64,000 nucleotides of DNA, taken from assembly GCF_002933875.1 (NCBI RefSeq), contig NZ_BFAV01000028.1, positions 1 through 64,000 on the forward strand, given 5' to 3'. The notes below the pieces were generated by a model. That model was not told where the DNA came from, did not search any database, and saw nothing but the letters and a program-made list of their open reading frames with translations. Shown here one piece after another: positions 25,839 through 34,273 of this stretch (position 1 is the stretch's first letter; the number at the start of each line of letters is the position of its first letter). This stretch comes from Desulfocucumis palustris (GTDB lineage: Bacteria; Bacillota; Desulfotomaculia; Desulfotomaculales; Desulfocucumaceae). A program made the position numbers and the translations under genes.

Positions 25839-25962
25839 GAACGCAGCTCCTTTTCACTGTTTTGCTATATTATTTCACCGCCGGCCCCCTGTATGCAAAA
25901 ATTTTTTACTGATCCCGGAAATTATACAGGCCGTGCTTAATTTTTACCGCTAAATTGGCACC

Positions 25963-26778
25963 TCAATATGTATACAAATAACGGCTATGCAGCCTTTCCA
26001 TGCCGTCGATTAACCTGGGTCCGGGCCTGCATATTGTGTCACAGGAGACGGGATACAGGCGGTTTGTCCGCACCGCGGTTATTTGCCCCCATTCCCCGGT
26101 TATGAAATCCTCCGGGGTTCTCCGGCAAAGAGGCTTGCCGGCAGCGCAGCCTTTGCATCTTGGAGGAGGCTCCTGTCCTTTTTCCACGCCGCAAAACAGT
26201 ATCACTTCCGGATCAAACTTTTTGATTTGCTCCCAGTGCAACCTCACATAGGAATTATTGGAATCAAAATTCATTAATTCAGCTCCGGCTGTTTGCAGGG
26301 CATCATATTGAAATGAACCGTGGCCTGGCGTAATAAAGGGATTGGCGCTCATCAGGAGGTATACCCTGGGCCTTTTGTAAATTGACTTTTGGCCAAGCAT
26401 AAGCACCCTTTCCCTTAAAGAATCAATGACCGGCCCGGCGGTGTTCTCAATACCGCAAAGCCGTCCAATTTCACTCATAAGATAGAAAACAGCTTCCAGA
26501 TTTGAAGGAGCGGAAGCAAGCACCTTTATACCTGTATTCTTTAGTTCACCTATAATTTTTCCATGTACCGCGCTGTCTGCCACAACCATATCCGGTTTAA
26601 GAGAGAGAATACTGGATACCCGGGGTTGCGCGAAAGTACCGATTTTTTCTTTGTATTTAACTTCCTCCGGGAAATTACAGTGTTCCGTCACCCCAACCAC
26701 CAGTGTCTCCAGGCCGAGGTAGTACAGTATTTCCGTGCTTGAAGGAACCAGAGAAATAATTCGTTGAATCTGACTCAT
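25963..26778 (-). CDS. BtuF-like substrate-binding-fold protein, apparently cytosolic
   Basis: A 271-residue protein with the Fe3+/cobalamin-binding (TroA/BtuF) fold: RIISLVPSSTEILYYLGL, VVGVTEHCNFPEEV, LSLKPDMVVADS and a final TAVRTNRLYPVSCD with PGPRLIDGMERL. It lacks a signal peptide or lipobox, unlike a true BtuF. A Cys cluster, CKGCAAGKPLC, is inserted near residue 210 and could bind metal. ATG 26778 follows GGAGGGG. It overlaps the end of the upstream dienelactone hydrolase gene by ATGA, so the two are translationally coupled. The ligand is unknown; a corrinoid is one option. Confidence 0.78.
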   Translation of the reverse strand: MSQIQRIISLVPSSTEILYYLGLETLVVGVTEHCNFPEEVKYKEKIGTFAQPRVSSILSLKPDMVVADSAVHGKIIGELKNTGIKVLASAPSNLEAVFYLMSEIGRLCGIENTAGPVIDSLRERVLMLGQKSIYKRPRVYLLMSANPFITPGHGSFQYDALQTAGAELMNFDSNNSYVRLHWEQIKKFDPEVILFCGVEKGQEPPPRCKGCAAGKPLCRRTPEDFITGEWGQITAVRTNRLYPVSCDTICRPGPRLIDGMERLHSRYLYTY

Positions 26779-27383
26779 GCCCAACTCCCCTCCATCAAAA
26801 AATCAAGCATCAAATTTTTTGCCTTCTCACATGATTCATTGCAATATCTTCGGGAATAAGGATCACAGAATCCATGCCCCCCGGACATCCGGTATACTTT
26901 TGTTTTATCCTTATTACCCAGCGCCTGAATTAAACTATTAACATCAAAGGATATTTCCTTTCCGGGAAAAAATAATAATACGGGACACTTGGGATTCAAC
27001 TCAACATAGTCCCTTATCCGGGAGCCATAATACCCTATAACTCCATGGCAACATTGTTCTTCGCCGCCGCATAACCAGGCAATGGTAGCCCCAACGCTAT
27101 ATCCAATCACAAACCGGTTTTTATACCGGCTCTTAAACTCCCCTAATAACTTCATTATTTTATTCTTTGAACTTTCAAAGCCGACATTATTAATAAAATA
27201 GCTATACGCGCTGTCTTCCTCACTATAGCCGAAGGGCCTGCCGGTGTTTAATAAATTTGGACAAACAACGTCAAACCCTTTTTCAGACAAATACAAACAT
27301 ACATCTTTAATGTGATTATTTATACCATATATTTCATGAACAACAACCACTAATGTGTCAGAACCCTTTTTGAGAAATAACAT
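26775..27383 (-). CDS. Dienelactone-hydrolase-family protein
   Basis: A 202-residue alpha/beta hydrolase. VVVVHEIYGINNHIKDVC is the DLH-type start, FVIGYSVGATIAWL carries a Ser nucleophile where classical DLH has Cys, and the catalytic pair is probably Asp in SFDVNS and His in MSGGHGFCDPYS. It ends in a Cys-containing RRYCNESCEKAKNL helix. ATG 27383 has AGGAG eight bases upstream. It is coupled to the BtuF-like gene. The substrate cannot be told. Confidence 0.78.
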   Translation of the reverse strand: MLFLKKGSDTLVVVVHEIYGINNHIKDVCLYLSEKGFDVVCPNLLNTGRPFGYSEEDSAYSYFINNVGFESSKNKIMKLLGEFKSRYKNRFVIGYSVGATIAWLCGGEEQCCHGVIGYYGSRIRDYVELNPKCPVLLFFPGKEISFDVNSLIQALGNKDKTKVYRMSGGHGFCDPYSRRYCNESCEKAKNLMLDFLMEGSWA

Positions 27384-27475
27384 GATTTTTTTCTCCTAAA
27401 CACGCCCGGGTATTTCCTCAGGCCTTCGACATATCCATATCCACCGGTTGTCCTTTCACTTTATTGAAACCGTCA

Positions 27476-28267
27476 TTAACCGTAAAAACTTGCTATAATT
27501 TTGGCGGCCGGTAGAAATAATGCCTGTCCCAATATTGTTCCTGTAATTTTAGTAACCAACAGCAGAACCACCAGGGCCTTCACATCGCTATACGGTCTTT
27601 TGCCTCTTAACGCCTGATCCGTAATGACAGCGGATTTCGGGTCAATGAACAAGGTCAACAAAATCGTTGCAACTCCGTTAATCATTCCTGATGATCCCAC
27701 AGCCGCCAAACGGTGCTGCTCTTCAACCAATACTGCCGAATAATTGGCGGCAAGAACACCTATTGTGTAAATACCTGTCACCAGGGCGTTTAAGATCAGC
27801 AAACGCTTTGGTATTTCCCGGTATCTCAGTCTTGTCAGCATCGCCCTGGACGGTCTGGCGGCACTTTTGACAATTCGCTTTATATTATTTAAATGCAATG
27901 CCTGCACGACCAGGGACGGAACAGAACCGGTTATCTCCAGCCGCCTTACCCCCGCTTCAAAAACCCTTAGAAAACTTGGGATTAGAAGCACCCCGGTTAG
28001 CGTGCCGATTGTTGAGGCAAAAATCACTTTACGAATATCCGCAAGGGGATCCACTCCGTGTAAAATACCGGCTCCGATTATGCTCCCTATGAGCGGGGCT
28101 TGAAATGTATTGGCAGTCCGGGAAACAAGAACGAACAAGTTGAAAAGGGAAAATGACAGGGCTACCTGCCCGCTTTTAACCGAGTTCAACCTGACCGAAT
28201 AGGCCAGAGTATCTATAAGGTGAATTACAAATGTCAGCACCAACAATTCAATCAGTGTTTTTTCCAC
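27476..28267 (-). CDS. amj: Lipid II flippase Amj family protein
   Basis: A 263-residue polytopic membrane protein matching Amj (B. subtilis YdaH) over its whole length: LLVLTFVIHLIDTLAYSVRL at the start, SLFNLFVLVSRTANTFQAPL, GVDPLADIRKVIFAST and a C-terminal DPKSAVITDQALRGKR. Amj is the alternative lipid II flippase that backs up MurJ in peptidoglycan synthesis. GTG start at 28267 with AAGGGAT upstream. Its neighbours are unrelated housekeeping-type genes. Confidence 0.85.
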   Translation of the reverse strand: MEKTLIELLVLTFVIHLIDTLAYSVRLNSVKSGQVALSFSLFNLFVLVSRTANTFQAPLIGSIIGAGILHGVDPLADIRKVIFASTIGTLTGVLLIPSFLRVFEAGVRRLEITGSVPSLVVQALHLNNIKRIVKSAARPSRAMLTRLRYREIPKRLLILNALVTGIYTIGVLAANYSAVLVEEQHRLAAVGSSGMINGVATILLTLFIDPKSAVITDQALRGKRPYSDVKALVVLLLVTKITGTILGQALFLPAAKIIASFYG

Positions 28268-28340
28268 TGCCCAGCATCCCTTTCCAGGTGTAACAATGCA
28301 CCCTACTTCCCTTTAAATCTCAACCCTGAAGCGGCGCAAT

Positions 28341-28913
28341 CTAAGCCCCCTTATCAACATTCTTTAATATAATTGCCCTGCTCATTAAAATTCTTGGCTC
28401 CCCGATAATTTCAAATCCCGCCTTTTTCAGAGAACTTACCATATTTTCAAATGCTTTTTTAGAAACATGAAATTTGGGCTCAATAATAAATACGTTCCCA
28501 TCAGGATTTAATACCGATTTTATCTCCTCAAAAAATTTCACCTGGTTTGGAACCTCATGTACCATGTAAAAGGCTAAAACAAAATCAGCTTTTTCAGTAA
28601 CGCCTATTTTGTTTTCCTCGCATTTATGTAATGTAATCCTTTTCTCAAACACTGTTCCTTTAATCTTATTTCTCACTTTCTGAAGCATTCCCGGCTGTAA
28701 GTCCGCGGCAATTACCCGGCCGGAATCACCAACCATTTTGGCCATATCGATTGAGAAAAAGCCCGGCCCGCAACCTAAATCAAGGGCTGTCATTCCATCC
28801 TTAACGTAGGGCTTTAATATTTTCCGTGGATTCTGAAACCATCTTCTGATTCTATTGTCAAGACCACCGGCCATTTCAACGGGACATATCCGTCGCTCTT
28901 TATTGGTGCTCAT
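28341..28913 (-). CDS. Class I SAM-dependent methyltransferase
   Basis: A 190-residue methyltransferase with motif I ALDLGCGPGFFSIDMA (about 44-59), an acidic motif II RVIAADLQPGML and motif IV DFVLAFYMVHEVPN. This is the UbiE/MenG-like Methyltransf_11/25 type. The N-terminus has ICPVEMAGGLDNRIRRWFQN, which is common in a Firmicute/archaeal group of unknown substrate. ATG 28913 with AAAGGGGG nine bases before. Function beyond SAM-dependent methyl transfer is not known. Confidence 0.82.
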   Translation of the reverse strand: MSTNKERRICPVEMAGGLDNRIRRWFQNPRKILKPYVKDGMTALDLGCGPGFFSIDMAKMVGDSGRVIAADLQPGMLQKVRNKIKGTVFEKRITLHKCEENKIGVTEKADFVLAFYMVHEVPNQVKFFEEIKSVLNPDGNVFIIEPKFHVSKKAFENMVSSLKKAGFEIIGEPRILMSRAIILKNVDKGA

Positions 28914-28956
28914 TTATAAAACCCCCTTTACTGCTCCAAACCCTACCTGATTTTAT

Positions 28957-29274
28957 TCAGGTTTCCTTTCCATCCCATAGATGCTTCAACAGCTTTACCC
29001 TTCCATCCTGTTCAAAGGTTATTCCTTCACTTTCAAGCAACGCTCTCTGTATTTCCTTTCCTCCGAAAGCGTAATCCGGGGCCAGTATTCCACTCTTACT
29101 GATCACCCTGTGACAGGGAATGTTCAAATTATCAGGCGTCTTTCTCATGGCCCATCCAACAACTCTTCCATTCCGGGGCTCTCCCAGAAGAGTTGCAATC
29201 AGCCCATATGTTGCGACTTTCCCTTCAGGAATTTTTCCAACCAGCTCATGCACTCTTCTAAAAAAATCCTTCAT
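28957..29274 (-). CDS. MGMT-family DNA alkyltransferase
   Basis: A 105-residue protein equal to the DNA-binding domain of O6-alkylguanine-DNA alkyltransferase: GKIPEGKVATYGLIATLLG, the Arg-finger segment RNGRVVGWAMRKTP and the active site IPCHRVISKSG. The reactive Cys is present, so it is a potential alkyl acceptor rather than an ATL protein, which has Trp here. The C-terminus is cut short compared with Ogt. ATG 29274 is taken as start (GGAGGT 13 bases upstream); TTG 29295 overlaps that site. Confidence 0.85.
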   Translation of the reverse strand: MKDFFRRVHELVGKIPEGKVATYGLIATLLGEPRNGRVVGWAMRKTPDNLNIPCHRVISKSGILAPDYAFGGKEIQRALLESEGITFEQDGRVKLLKHLWDGKET

Positions 29275-29417
29275 CTTCCTTAAAGTTACCTCCAAATACT
29301 CTTTTTACCATTTCCAGCAGCGGTGGCTTTATTACTCCTCCACCCGCACATTTCACAGACGATTCCCGGCCGATATCCCAATAGCTTTCTTATTACTGAT
29401 TTCTTTAGGGCCGCTCC

Positions 29418-30002
29418 TTAATGCGACACCCGAGAACCGTCCCCTGTCGCAATAAAAAGTCTTTTTTGATCAATATTGCTTATTGCAAGCGGCTCTTCTG
29501 GATTCGCATCATGCTGTTCAAGAAACAGTTCCCACCATCCCACATCGTGCCATTTTCCGAATTTATAACCCACATTGGAAAATTGAGCCGCCTTCCTGAA
29601 GCCGAAGTACTCGTGGATTCCAACGCTTGCATCATTGGGCATGGTTATTATTGCATAAGCGTTATAATAGCCCTGGAGTCTTAATATGGACAATAGTGAA
29701 GAATAAAGCGCCTTACCGATTCCTCCGCCTCTGCTGTTCTGTTTTACATAAATGGAAACGTCTACCGCCCATCTATAGGCGGCGCGTTCATGATGCGCAG
29801 AAGCATATGCGTATCCCAAAATTTGATTGCCATCTTCAAATACAATCCAGGGATAATTTGTCGACAGGCGCTGGATTCTTTTTTCCATTTCTTCCAGCGA
29901 CGGTGAGCTTATTTCGAAAGAAATGGCGGTATTTTCAACATATGGACTGTATATCCCGAGGATCTGTTCCGCATCGTTTATGGCAGCCAATCTAATCAAC
30001 AT
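29418..30002 (-). CDS. GNAT acetyltransferase (phosphinothricin-type)
   Basis: A 194-residue N-acetyltransferase of the Pat/Bar subfamily: IRLAAINDAEQILGIYSPYV, TAISFEISSPSLEEMEKRIQ, VSIYVKQNSRGGGIGKALYS (acetyl-CoA loop) and MPNDASVGIHEYFGFRKAAQ with KWHDVGWWE. Such enzymes acetylate amino-acid-like amines. The last ten residues, ATGDGSRVSH, are encoded entirely by a REP-like palindrome (29422-29451), so the natural C-terminus has been replaced or extended by the repeat. Confidence 0.85.
   Translation of the reverse strand: MLIRLAAINDAEQILGIYSPYVENTAISFEISSPSLEEMEKRIQRLSTNYPWIVFEDGNQILGYAYASAHHERAAYRWAVDVSIYVKQNSRGGGIGKALYSSLLSILRLQGYYNAYAIITMPNDASVGIHEYFGFRKAAQFSNVGYKFGKWHDVGWWELFLEQHDANPEEPLAISNIDQKRLFIATGDGSRVSH
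29422..29451 (-). repeat. REP-like palindrome, copy 2 (inside GNAT 3' end)
   Basis: Arms TGCGACA and TGTCGCA flank the reverse complement of GGGGACGGTTCTC. It differs from the 7439-7468 copy at two positions. It is read in frame as the C-terminus of the acetyltransferase. Confidence 0.85.
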
Positions 30003-30107
30003 ATCTTACCCCTCCATTTAAGCACGGTTAATTTACGCCCCGCAGGCCATTCCAGGCTTATGCCAGGAGACTCCCGGGCAATTGACGATTTTGCAGCCGC
30101 CGCTTCA

Positions 30108-30137
30108 TGCTACACCCGGGAACCGCCCCCTGTGGCA
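30108..30137 (-). repeat. REP-like palindrome, copy 3 (degenerate)
   Basis: The same 30-base layout with about five changes (core GGGGGCGGTTCC). It covers the last codons and stop of the histidine kinase gene. A partial extra GCCACAGGG repeat lies just beside it. Confidence 0.75.
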
Positions 30138-31324
30138 CTTTTCCCTGTGGCCTTGAGCGGCAGCCCGATACGGACCACCGTGCCTGCGTTTAATTCGCTC
30201 CAGACATCAATTTTTCCATGGTGGTTGTCTATGATCCATTTGGCGATGGCCAGGCCCAGGCCCGTGCCTCCGCTGGACTTGGTTCTTGATTTATCGGCCC
30301 GGTAAAACCGGTTGAAGATATGGGGAAGGTCTTCCCTGGAAATTCCTATCCCCGTATCTTCAATACTTATAAACGCCCTTTTGTTTTTACCGTATAAATT
30401 CAGCTTTATGGTACCGCCGGCAGGGGTGAATTTGATGCTGTTGTCCATGAATATTCTTACAGCCTCTTTAATCAGTTTCTGGTCCGCGTGAATTATTAAA
30501 TCTTCATTTTGCTCACTTAATATGTGGTGGCTTTTATCAATTAATCTTGTTTCCTTTAATATCTCATTAATTACCTCGCTCAGCAGGAAATCCGTTTTCT
30601 CAACTCTTTGGGTGTTCTTATCTCCCCGGGCCAGAAATAAAAGCTTTTCAACCAGGGATTTCATACTTACGGCTTCGCTCTTTATGGCCGAGATAGACTC
30701 TTCAAGCACCCGCGGGTCGTTTTTCCCCCAGCGGTTGAGAAGATCGGCGTAGCCCTGGATTACCGCAATGGGCGTCCTCAGCTCGTGGGAGGCGTCGGAA
30801 ACAAACTGGTTTTGCTGTTCCACGGATTTTTGAATTCTATCCAGCATATCATTAAAAGTTTTGGCCAGGTCTTTCAGCTCATCCTTCGAACCGCTTACAT
30901 CGAGCTTTTTATCCAGCGCATTAATGGATATTTGTTTAACTGTCCCGGTCATCACTTTTATGGGGGCCAGTAATCTCCTGCTGGCCTTTGATCCGAAAAA
31001 AATAATGGAAACCAGGCCGATAATATTGAATATTACCAGAATTGTGGCCAGGAAAAGCACATAATACTCGGGCTCGTTATTTTTAATATAAAAACTGAAG
31101 CTGACAGTTATGCCAACACTCATAAGGGAAAAAATCAACAGAAATAAAAATACATAAGTCGCGGTAATTTTGAAGGTAATAGAAAAGCGCAGTTTGTTGG
31201 TTATGGTTTTGAAAAGGTGATGAATCAACCGGGAAAATACTTTAAATACAGCTGATAATATAATGAGGAGTGCTTTAATCATTTTGAACAAATTCACCAT
31301 AAAAAGAACAAATTTATTCCTCAT
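30110..31324 (-). CDS. Sensor histidine kinase
   Basis: A 404-residue membrane kinase. Two transmembrane helices (about 50-75 and 88-110) are separated by a very short loop, so it probably senses within the membrane. A HAMP domain (LLAPIKVMTGTVKQISI), HisKA with phospho-acceptor SDASHELRTPIAVIQGYADL and HATPase_c with FMDNSIKFTP, EDTGIGISREDLPHIFNRFY and GGTGLGLAIAK follow. It overlaps its response regulator by 11 bases. The C-terminal ATGKSATGGGSRV is encoded by REP-like sequence, like the GNAT end next door. Confidence 0.92.
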   Translation of the reverse strand: MRNKFVLFMVNLFKMIKALLIILSAVFKVFSRLIHHLFKTITNKLRFSITFKITATYVFLFLLIFSLMSVGITVSFSFYIKNNEPEYYVLFLATILVIFNIIGLVSIIFFGSKASRRLLAPIKVMTGTVKQISINALDKKLDVSGSKDELKDLAKTFNDMLDRIQKSVEQQNQFVSDASHELRTPIAVIQGYADLLNRWGKNDPRVLEESISAIKSEAVSMKSLVEKLLFLARGDKNTQRVEKTDFLLSEVINEILKETRLIDKSHHILSEQNEDLIIHADQKLIKEAVRIFMDNSIKFTPAGGTIKLNLYGKNKRAFISIEDTGIGISREDLPHIFNRFYRADKSRTKSSGGTGLGLAIAKWIIDNHHGKIDVWSELNAGTVVRIGLPLKATGKSATGGGSRV

Positions 31325-32000
31325 ATTTCAGCTGATATCCCACCCCTCGGACAGTATGAATATATTTTTGCTGATAACGCTGGTCAATTTTGCTTCTGAT
31401 GTAGCGGATGTATACATCCACAATGTTGGTATCACCGGAGTAATCATATCCCCATACTTTTTCCAGGATGGTGTCCCTGGTTAACACGATTTCATTATTA
31501 AACATTAAGAACTTTAATAAATCAAATTCTTTTTTTGTTAAATCTATCGGTTCATTCTTAAAGCTCACCGTATACTTGTCCATGTCCAGTTTGAGATTTC
31601 CAATCTGAAGAACATCGGATTGCACATGCTGTATCCTTTTATGTTTAAAGGCCACCCGGATCCGGGCCAAAAGTTCCTCAATGGCGAAAGGTTTTGTCAA
31701 ATAATCATCAGCGCCGAAATCCAGCCCCATAACCTTGTCCATCACATCATCCTTGGCTGTGAGCATAATAACCGGAATCCCGGAGGCCTGTCTCAAACGT
31801 CTTAAAATTTCCATTCCACTCAGGGAGGGGAGCATCACATCAAGAATGATTAAGTCGTAATTGCCCTGCAGGGCTTTTTCAAGGCCGGCTCTGCCGTCCT
31901 GCTCCCGCTCCACGGCATATCCTTCGTGTTCCAGTTCCAGTTGAACGAACCTGGCTATTTTCACTTCGTCTTCTATAATCAATATCCTTTTATCAGACAT
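31314..32000 (-). CDS. OmpR/PhoB-family response regulator
   Basis: A 228-residue regulator. The receiver domain has IIEDE, the phospho-acceptor Asp in LIILDVMLPSLSG, Thr in IMLTAKDD and Lys in YLTKPF. The C-terminal winged helix has DLTKKEFDLLKFLMFN, RDTILEKVWGYDYSGDTN and IHTVRGVGYQLK. ATG 32000 follows AGGGGG. It forms a two-gene operon with the overlapping kinase. The nearest candidate target is the DUF4342 gene upstream, but a terminator separates them and no signal for control was seen. Confidence 0.93.
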   Translation of the reverse strand: MSDKRILIIEDEVKIARFVQLELEHEGYAVEREQDGRAGLEKALQGNYDLIILDVMLPSLSGMEILRRLRQASGIPVIMLTAKDDVMDKVMGLDFGADDYLTKPFAIEELLARIRVAFKHKRIQHVQSDVLQIGNLKLDMDKYTVSFKNEPIDLTKKEFDLLKFLMFNNEIVLTRDTILEKVWGYDYSGDTNIVDVYIRYIRSKIDQRYQQKYIHTVRGVGYQLKYEE

Positions 32001-32085
32001 GCTGCACCCCCTGAAAGAAGCGTAATAAAAAAAGCTTAATATATTATAAATTATAATTTATAAAATCAGGAATTAAACGCAAGTA

Positions 32086-32123
32086 AAATAAAACCTGCAG
32101 GAAAAATACCGCAGGTTTTATTT
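32086..32123. terminator. Bidirectional terminator
   Basis: AAATAAAACCTGC (32086-32098) and GCAGGTTTTATTT (32111-32123) pair perfectly over 13 bases around a 12-base loop. On the minus strand it ends the DUF4342 transcript before the response regulator promoter. Confidence 0.8.
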
Positions 32124-32185
32124 AAAGGCTTGAGTTTCAAGCCGTGTTGCCAGAGCCCCTAAAAGGCATTCCGGAGCTTTCTGGT

Positions 32186-32647
32186 TTATGCTTTTTTTAT
32201 TTCCTGGGCCATTTTGCTGGTAAAATTGTTTACGGTGTCGGTGATATTTTCAATGTTTTTGTTGATGCTGCATTCTTCCCCGCTGCTGTTGCGGAATCTG
32301 ATTTTGCAGCCCGTAAACAATGCCAGGAGCAGCAAAGCCACGGTAAGCGGCAGCGCAAGGATGGTTAACAGCAGGGGAATCGTCAAAGGTACGTTAACTA
32401 TTGTTTTCTCATCCCGGGAGATGATAAAACCGATTCTATTTATTTTCCCAAAAATGTTTTTGGTTTTTTGGAAAAAAGATGACTGGCCGCAGCAATTTCT
32501 TTCCGGTTTTAACTTATTCTCCTCCTCCAGGAAGGCCAGGGCCTCGACGATGTTGCCGCCGCATTTTTCCAGAGCCTCTTTTGCTTCTTTATAGCCCACA
32601 TTTGCTCTTTTCCTCAGTAGATCAATTTGTTCCAGGGTAATTTCCAT
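32186..32647 (-). CDS. DUF4342 protein with UBA-like domain and membrane helix
   Basis: A 153-residue protein. Residues 1-45 (MEITLEQIDLLRKRANVGYK, EAKEALEKCGGNIVEALAFL) are a UBA/CUE-like three-helix unit. DUF4342 follows with a strongly hydrophobic segment near 90-115 (IPLLLTILALPLTVALLLLA), then a polar helix. Proteins of this make-up are common in Firmicutes; the function is not known. ATG 32647 follows GGAGGG by nine bases. Confidence 0.75.
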   Translation of the reverse strand: MEITLEQIDLLRKRANVGYKEAKEALEKCGGNIVEALAFLEEENKLKPERNCCGQSSFFQKTKNIFGKINRIGFIISRDEKTIVNVPLTIPLLLTILALPLTVALLLLALFTGCKIRFRNSSGEECSINKNIENITDTVNNFTSKMAQEIKKA

Positions 32648-32783
32648 GTTCAATGCCCTCCGTGTGAAAATTTAGTTTATGCTGATATCATAAACAGCCG
32701 GAGTTAGAGGGACATTAGTCAAAAATTAGAATTTGATTAGAAAAGTATTTTCAGGTAACCGGCTGGAAAATGCCCAGATGGTA

Positions 32784-33281
32784 TCAAGGGTTTTTAATTA
32801 ACCCCCTGATAACTCTTTCGTCCGTAGGGAATGCCAGGGGAGGAGCGCCGCCCGGATCAAAAAAGCCGACCCGGTCCAGGTCGGACTGGGCTTTAAGCTC
32901 CCCCCCGGTAATATCCGCCCCGAACCATATGCCTACGGTATGGGATTCGGGATTGTGGAAGTTCGAATGCACCGCCAGTATGCCTGTTATTTTTATATCA
33001 AGGTTGGTTTCCTCCTTGAATTCCCGTACCACGGCTTCATACACGTCCTCATCGTATTCAACATAGCCGCAGGGTATACACCAGAGCCCCGGGTAGCTGC
33101 TCCTGCGCCTTCCCAGCAAAATACGCCCGGACCGGTCAAATACCACCGCGGCCACCCCCACCACCGGGTTTTCGTAAAATATGTAAGCGCAGCTTTCGCA
33201 GGTAAGCCTCTGCCTTTCGCCGTATTGTTTATAAAATAATCCACTTCCGCATTTGGGACAATAAAAGAAACGTTGCTCCAC
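32784..33281 (-). CDS. Nudix hydrolase with zinc ribbon
   Basis: A 165-residue protein. An N-terminal zinc ribbon has CPKCG and CESC (residues about 8-31), as in NADH pyrophosphatase NudC-like proteins. The Nudix box reads GYVEYDEDVYEAVVREFKEE, matching GX5EX7REUXEE. It hydrolyses nucleoside diphosphates linked to another group; NAD(H), ADP-ribose or similar are possible. GTG start at 33281 with GAAAAGG upstream. Confidence 0.85.
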   Translation of the reverse strand: MEQRFFYCPKCGSGLFYKQYGERQRLTCESCAYIFYENPVVGVAAVVFDRSGRILLGRRRSSYPGLWCIPCGYVEYDEDVYEAVVREFKEETNLDIKITGILAVHSNFHNPESHTVGIWFGADITGGELKAQSDLDRVGFFDPGGAPPLAFPTDERVIRGLIKNP

Positions 33282-33421
33282 CTTTTCACAACCTTTTCAT
33301 TAATCTTACTAAATTAAAGACTTTATAATAAATTTGGCGTAATAATCGTAATTTCAACAAAATGTAATGTAGCATTATAATAATATCATGTCAATCAGTC
33401 GTATTCCGCTGGAAAAATGTG

Positions 33422-33453
33422 TTTCGCCCGGAGGTTTGAACCCCCGGGCGAAA
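33422..33453. terminator. Terminator-like hairpin
   Basis: TTTCGCCCGG (33422-33431) and CCGGGCGAAA (33444-33453) form a ten-pair stem. It lies just after the stop of the cortex-hydrolase gene on the minus strand, with CACATTTTTCC following. Confidence 0.6.
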
Positions 33454-33466
33454 AGGCAATTACAAT

Positions 33467-34273
33467 TTACCTGGCAAAAACATGCCGTCCGATCTGCATG
33501 GTAACCGGTCTCTGCCACACCCATTTACTTCTGGCGGTTTGAGGATTCCAGAAATAAAGGGCGCCGTGGGTGGGATCCGAGCCATTCATGGCCATGTTGG
33601 CGGCCTTTATGGAATCACTGCTGAGAGGCCGCGTATACTGCCCGTTCATCACGGACTCGAAGGCCAGGGGCTGGTAAACCACCTGATTTAACCTGCGAGG
33701 AAATTTTCCGGACTCCATGCGGTTTATGATCACCGCGCCCACGGCCACTTTGCCTGTCATCGGCTCGTCCGCCGCCTCTCCCTCGATAACCATGGCCAGC
33801 AGGCGAGTATCGCCCCTGTTTATCCAACCCCTGGATACCTGGACTGTTTCCGCTCTCCTGAAATCCCTGCGGGTGCTGCTGTAATCCTGCGGCAAATCGC
33901 CACGGCCATTGTTGACTGAGTTTATTGCCGCCGGATACATATCAGCCCCGTTATACAGCCCGCCCGCGGATGCCATCACGGCTCCGGCGCTTCCTCCGGC
34001 CCTTGGCGGAGAGGCGCTGTAGGCAATTCCGCTGAAAAAAACCAGGGTTAAGGCTATACCTATCGAGGTCTTAGATGAAGTATCAAAAAAGGAATAAAAA
34101 TTAATTTTATTTTTTAAATCTTTAATTCCTTTCACGCCTTGCATAGCAATAGCATTTTTGATACCGTCATTGATAATATTGCATAGCCCTTGCAAATCCT
34201 TCCTGGTATTATAATAAATGAAATTGATTCTCTTTTTAAAAGTTGACCATTGCTTATTAATAAAAAAAGCCAT
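33467..34273 (-). CDS. SleB/CwlJ-type cell wall hydrolase
   Basis: A 268-residue protein. An N-terminal basic helical segment is followed by one hydrophobic helix (about 75-95, SIGIALTLVFFSGIAYSA), so it is exported or anchored. The C-terminal Hydrolase_2 domain starts at TRLLAMVIEGEAADEPMTGK, with the predicted catalytic Glu in EGEA, then VAVGAVIINRMESGKFP and HGALYFWNPQTARSKWVW. Relatives degrade the spore cortex during germination. ATG 34273 follows GGAAGGGG. It supports an endospore-forming host. Confidence 0.88.
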   Translation of the reverse strand: MAFFINKQWSTFKKRINFIYYNTRKDLQGLCNIINDGIKNAIAMQGVKGIKDLKNKINFYSFFDTSSKTSIGIALTLVFFSGIAYSASPPRAGGSAGAVMASAGGLYNGADMYPAAINSVNNGRGDLPQDYSSTRRDFRRAETVQVSRGWINRGDTRLLAMVIEGEAADEPMTGKVAVGAVIINRMESGKFPRRLNQVVYQPLAFESVMNGQYTRPLSSDSIKAANMAMNGSDPTHGALYFWNPQTARSKWVWQRPVTMQIGRHVFAR

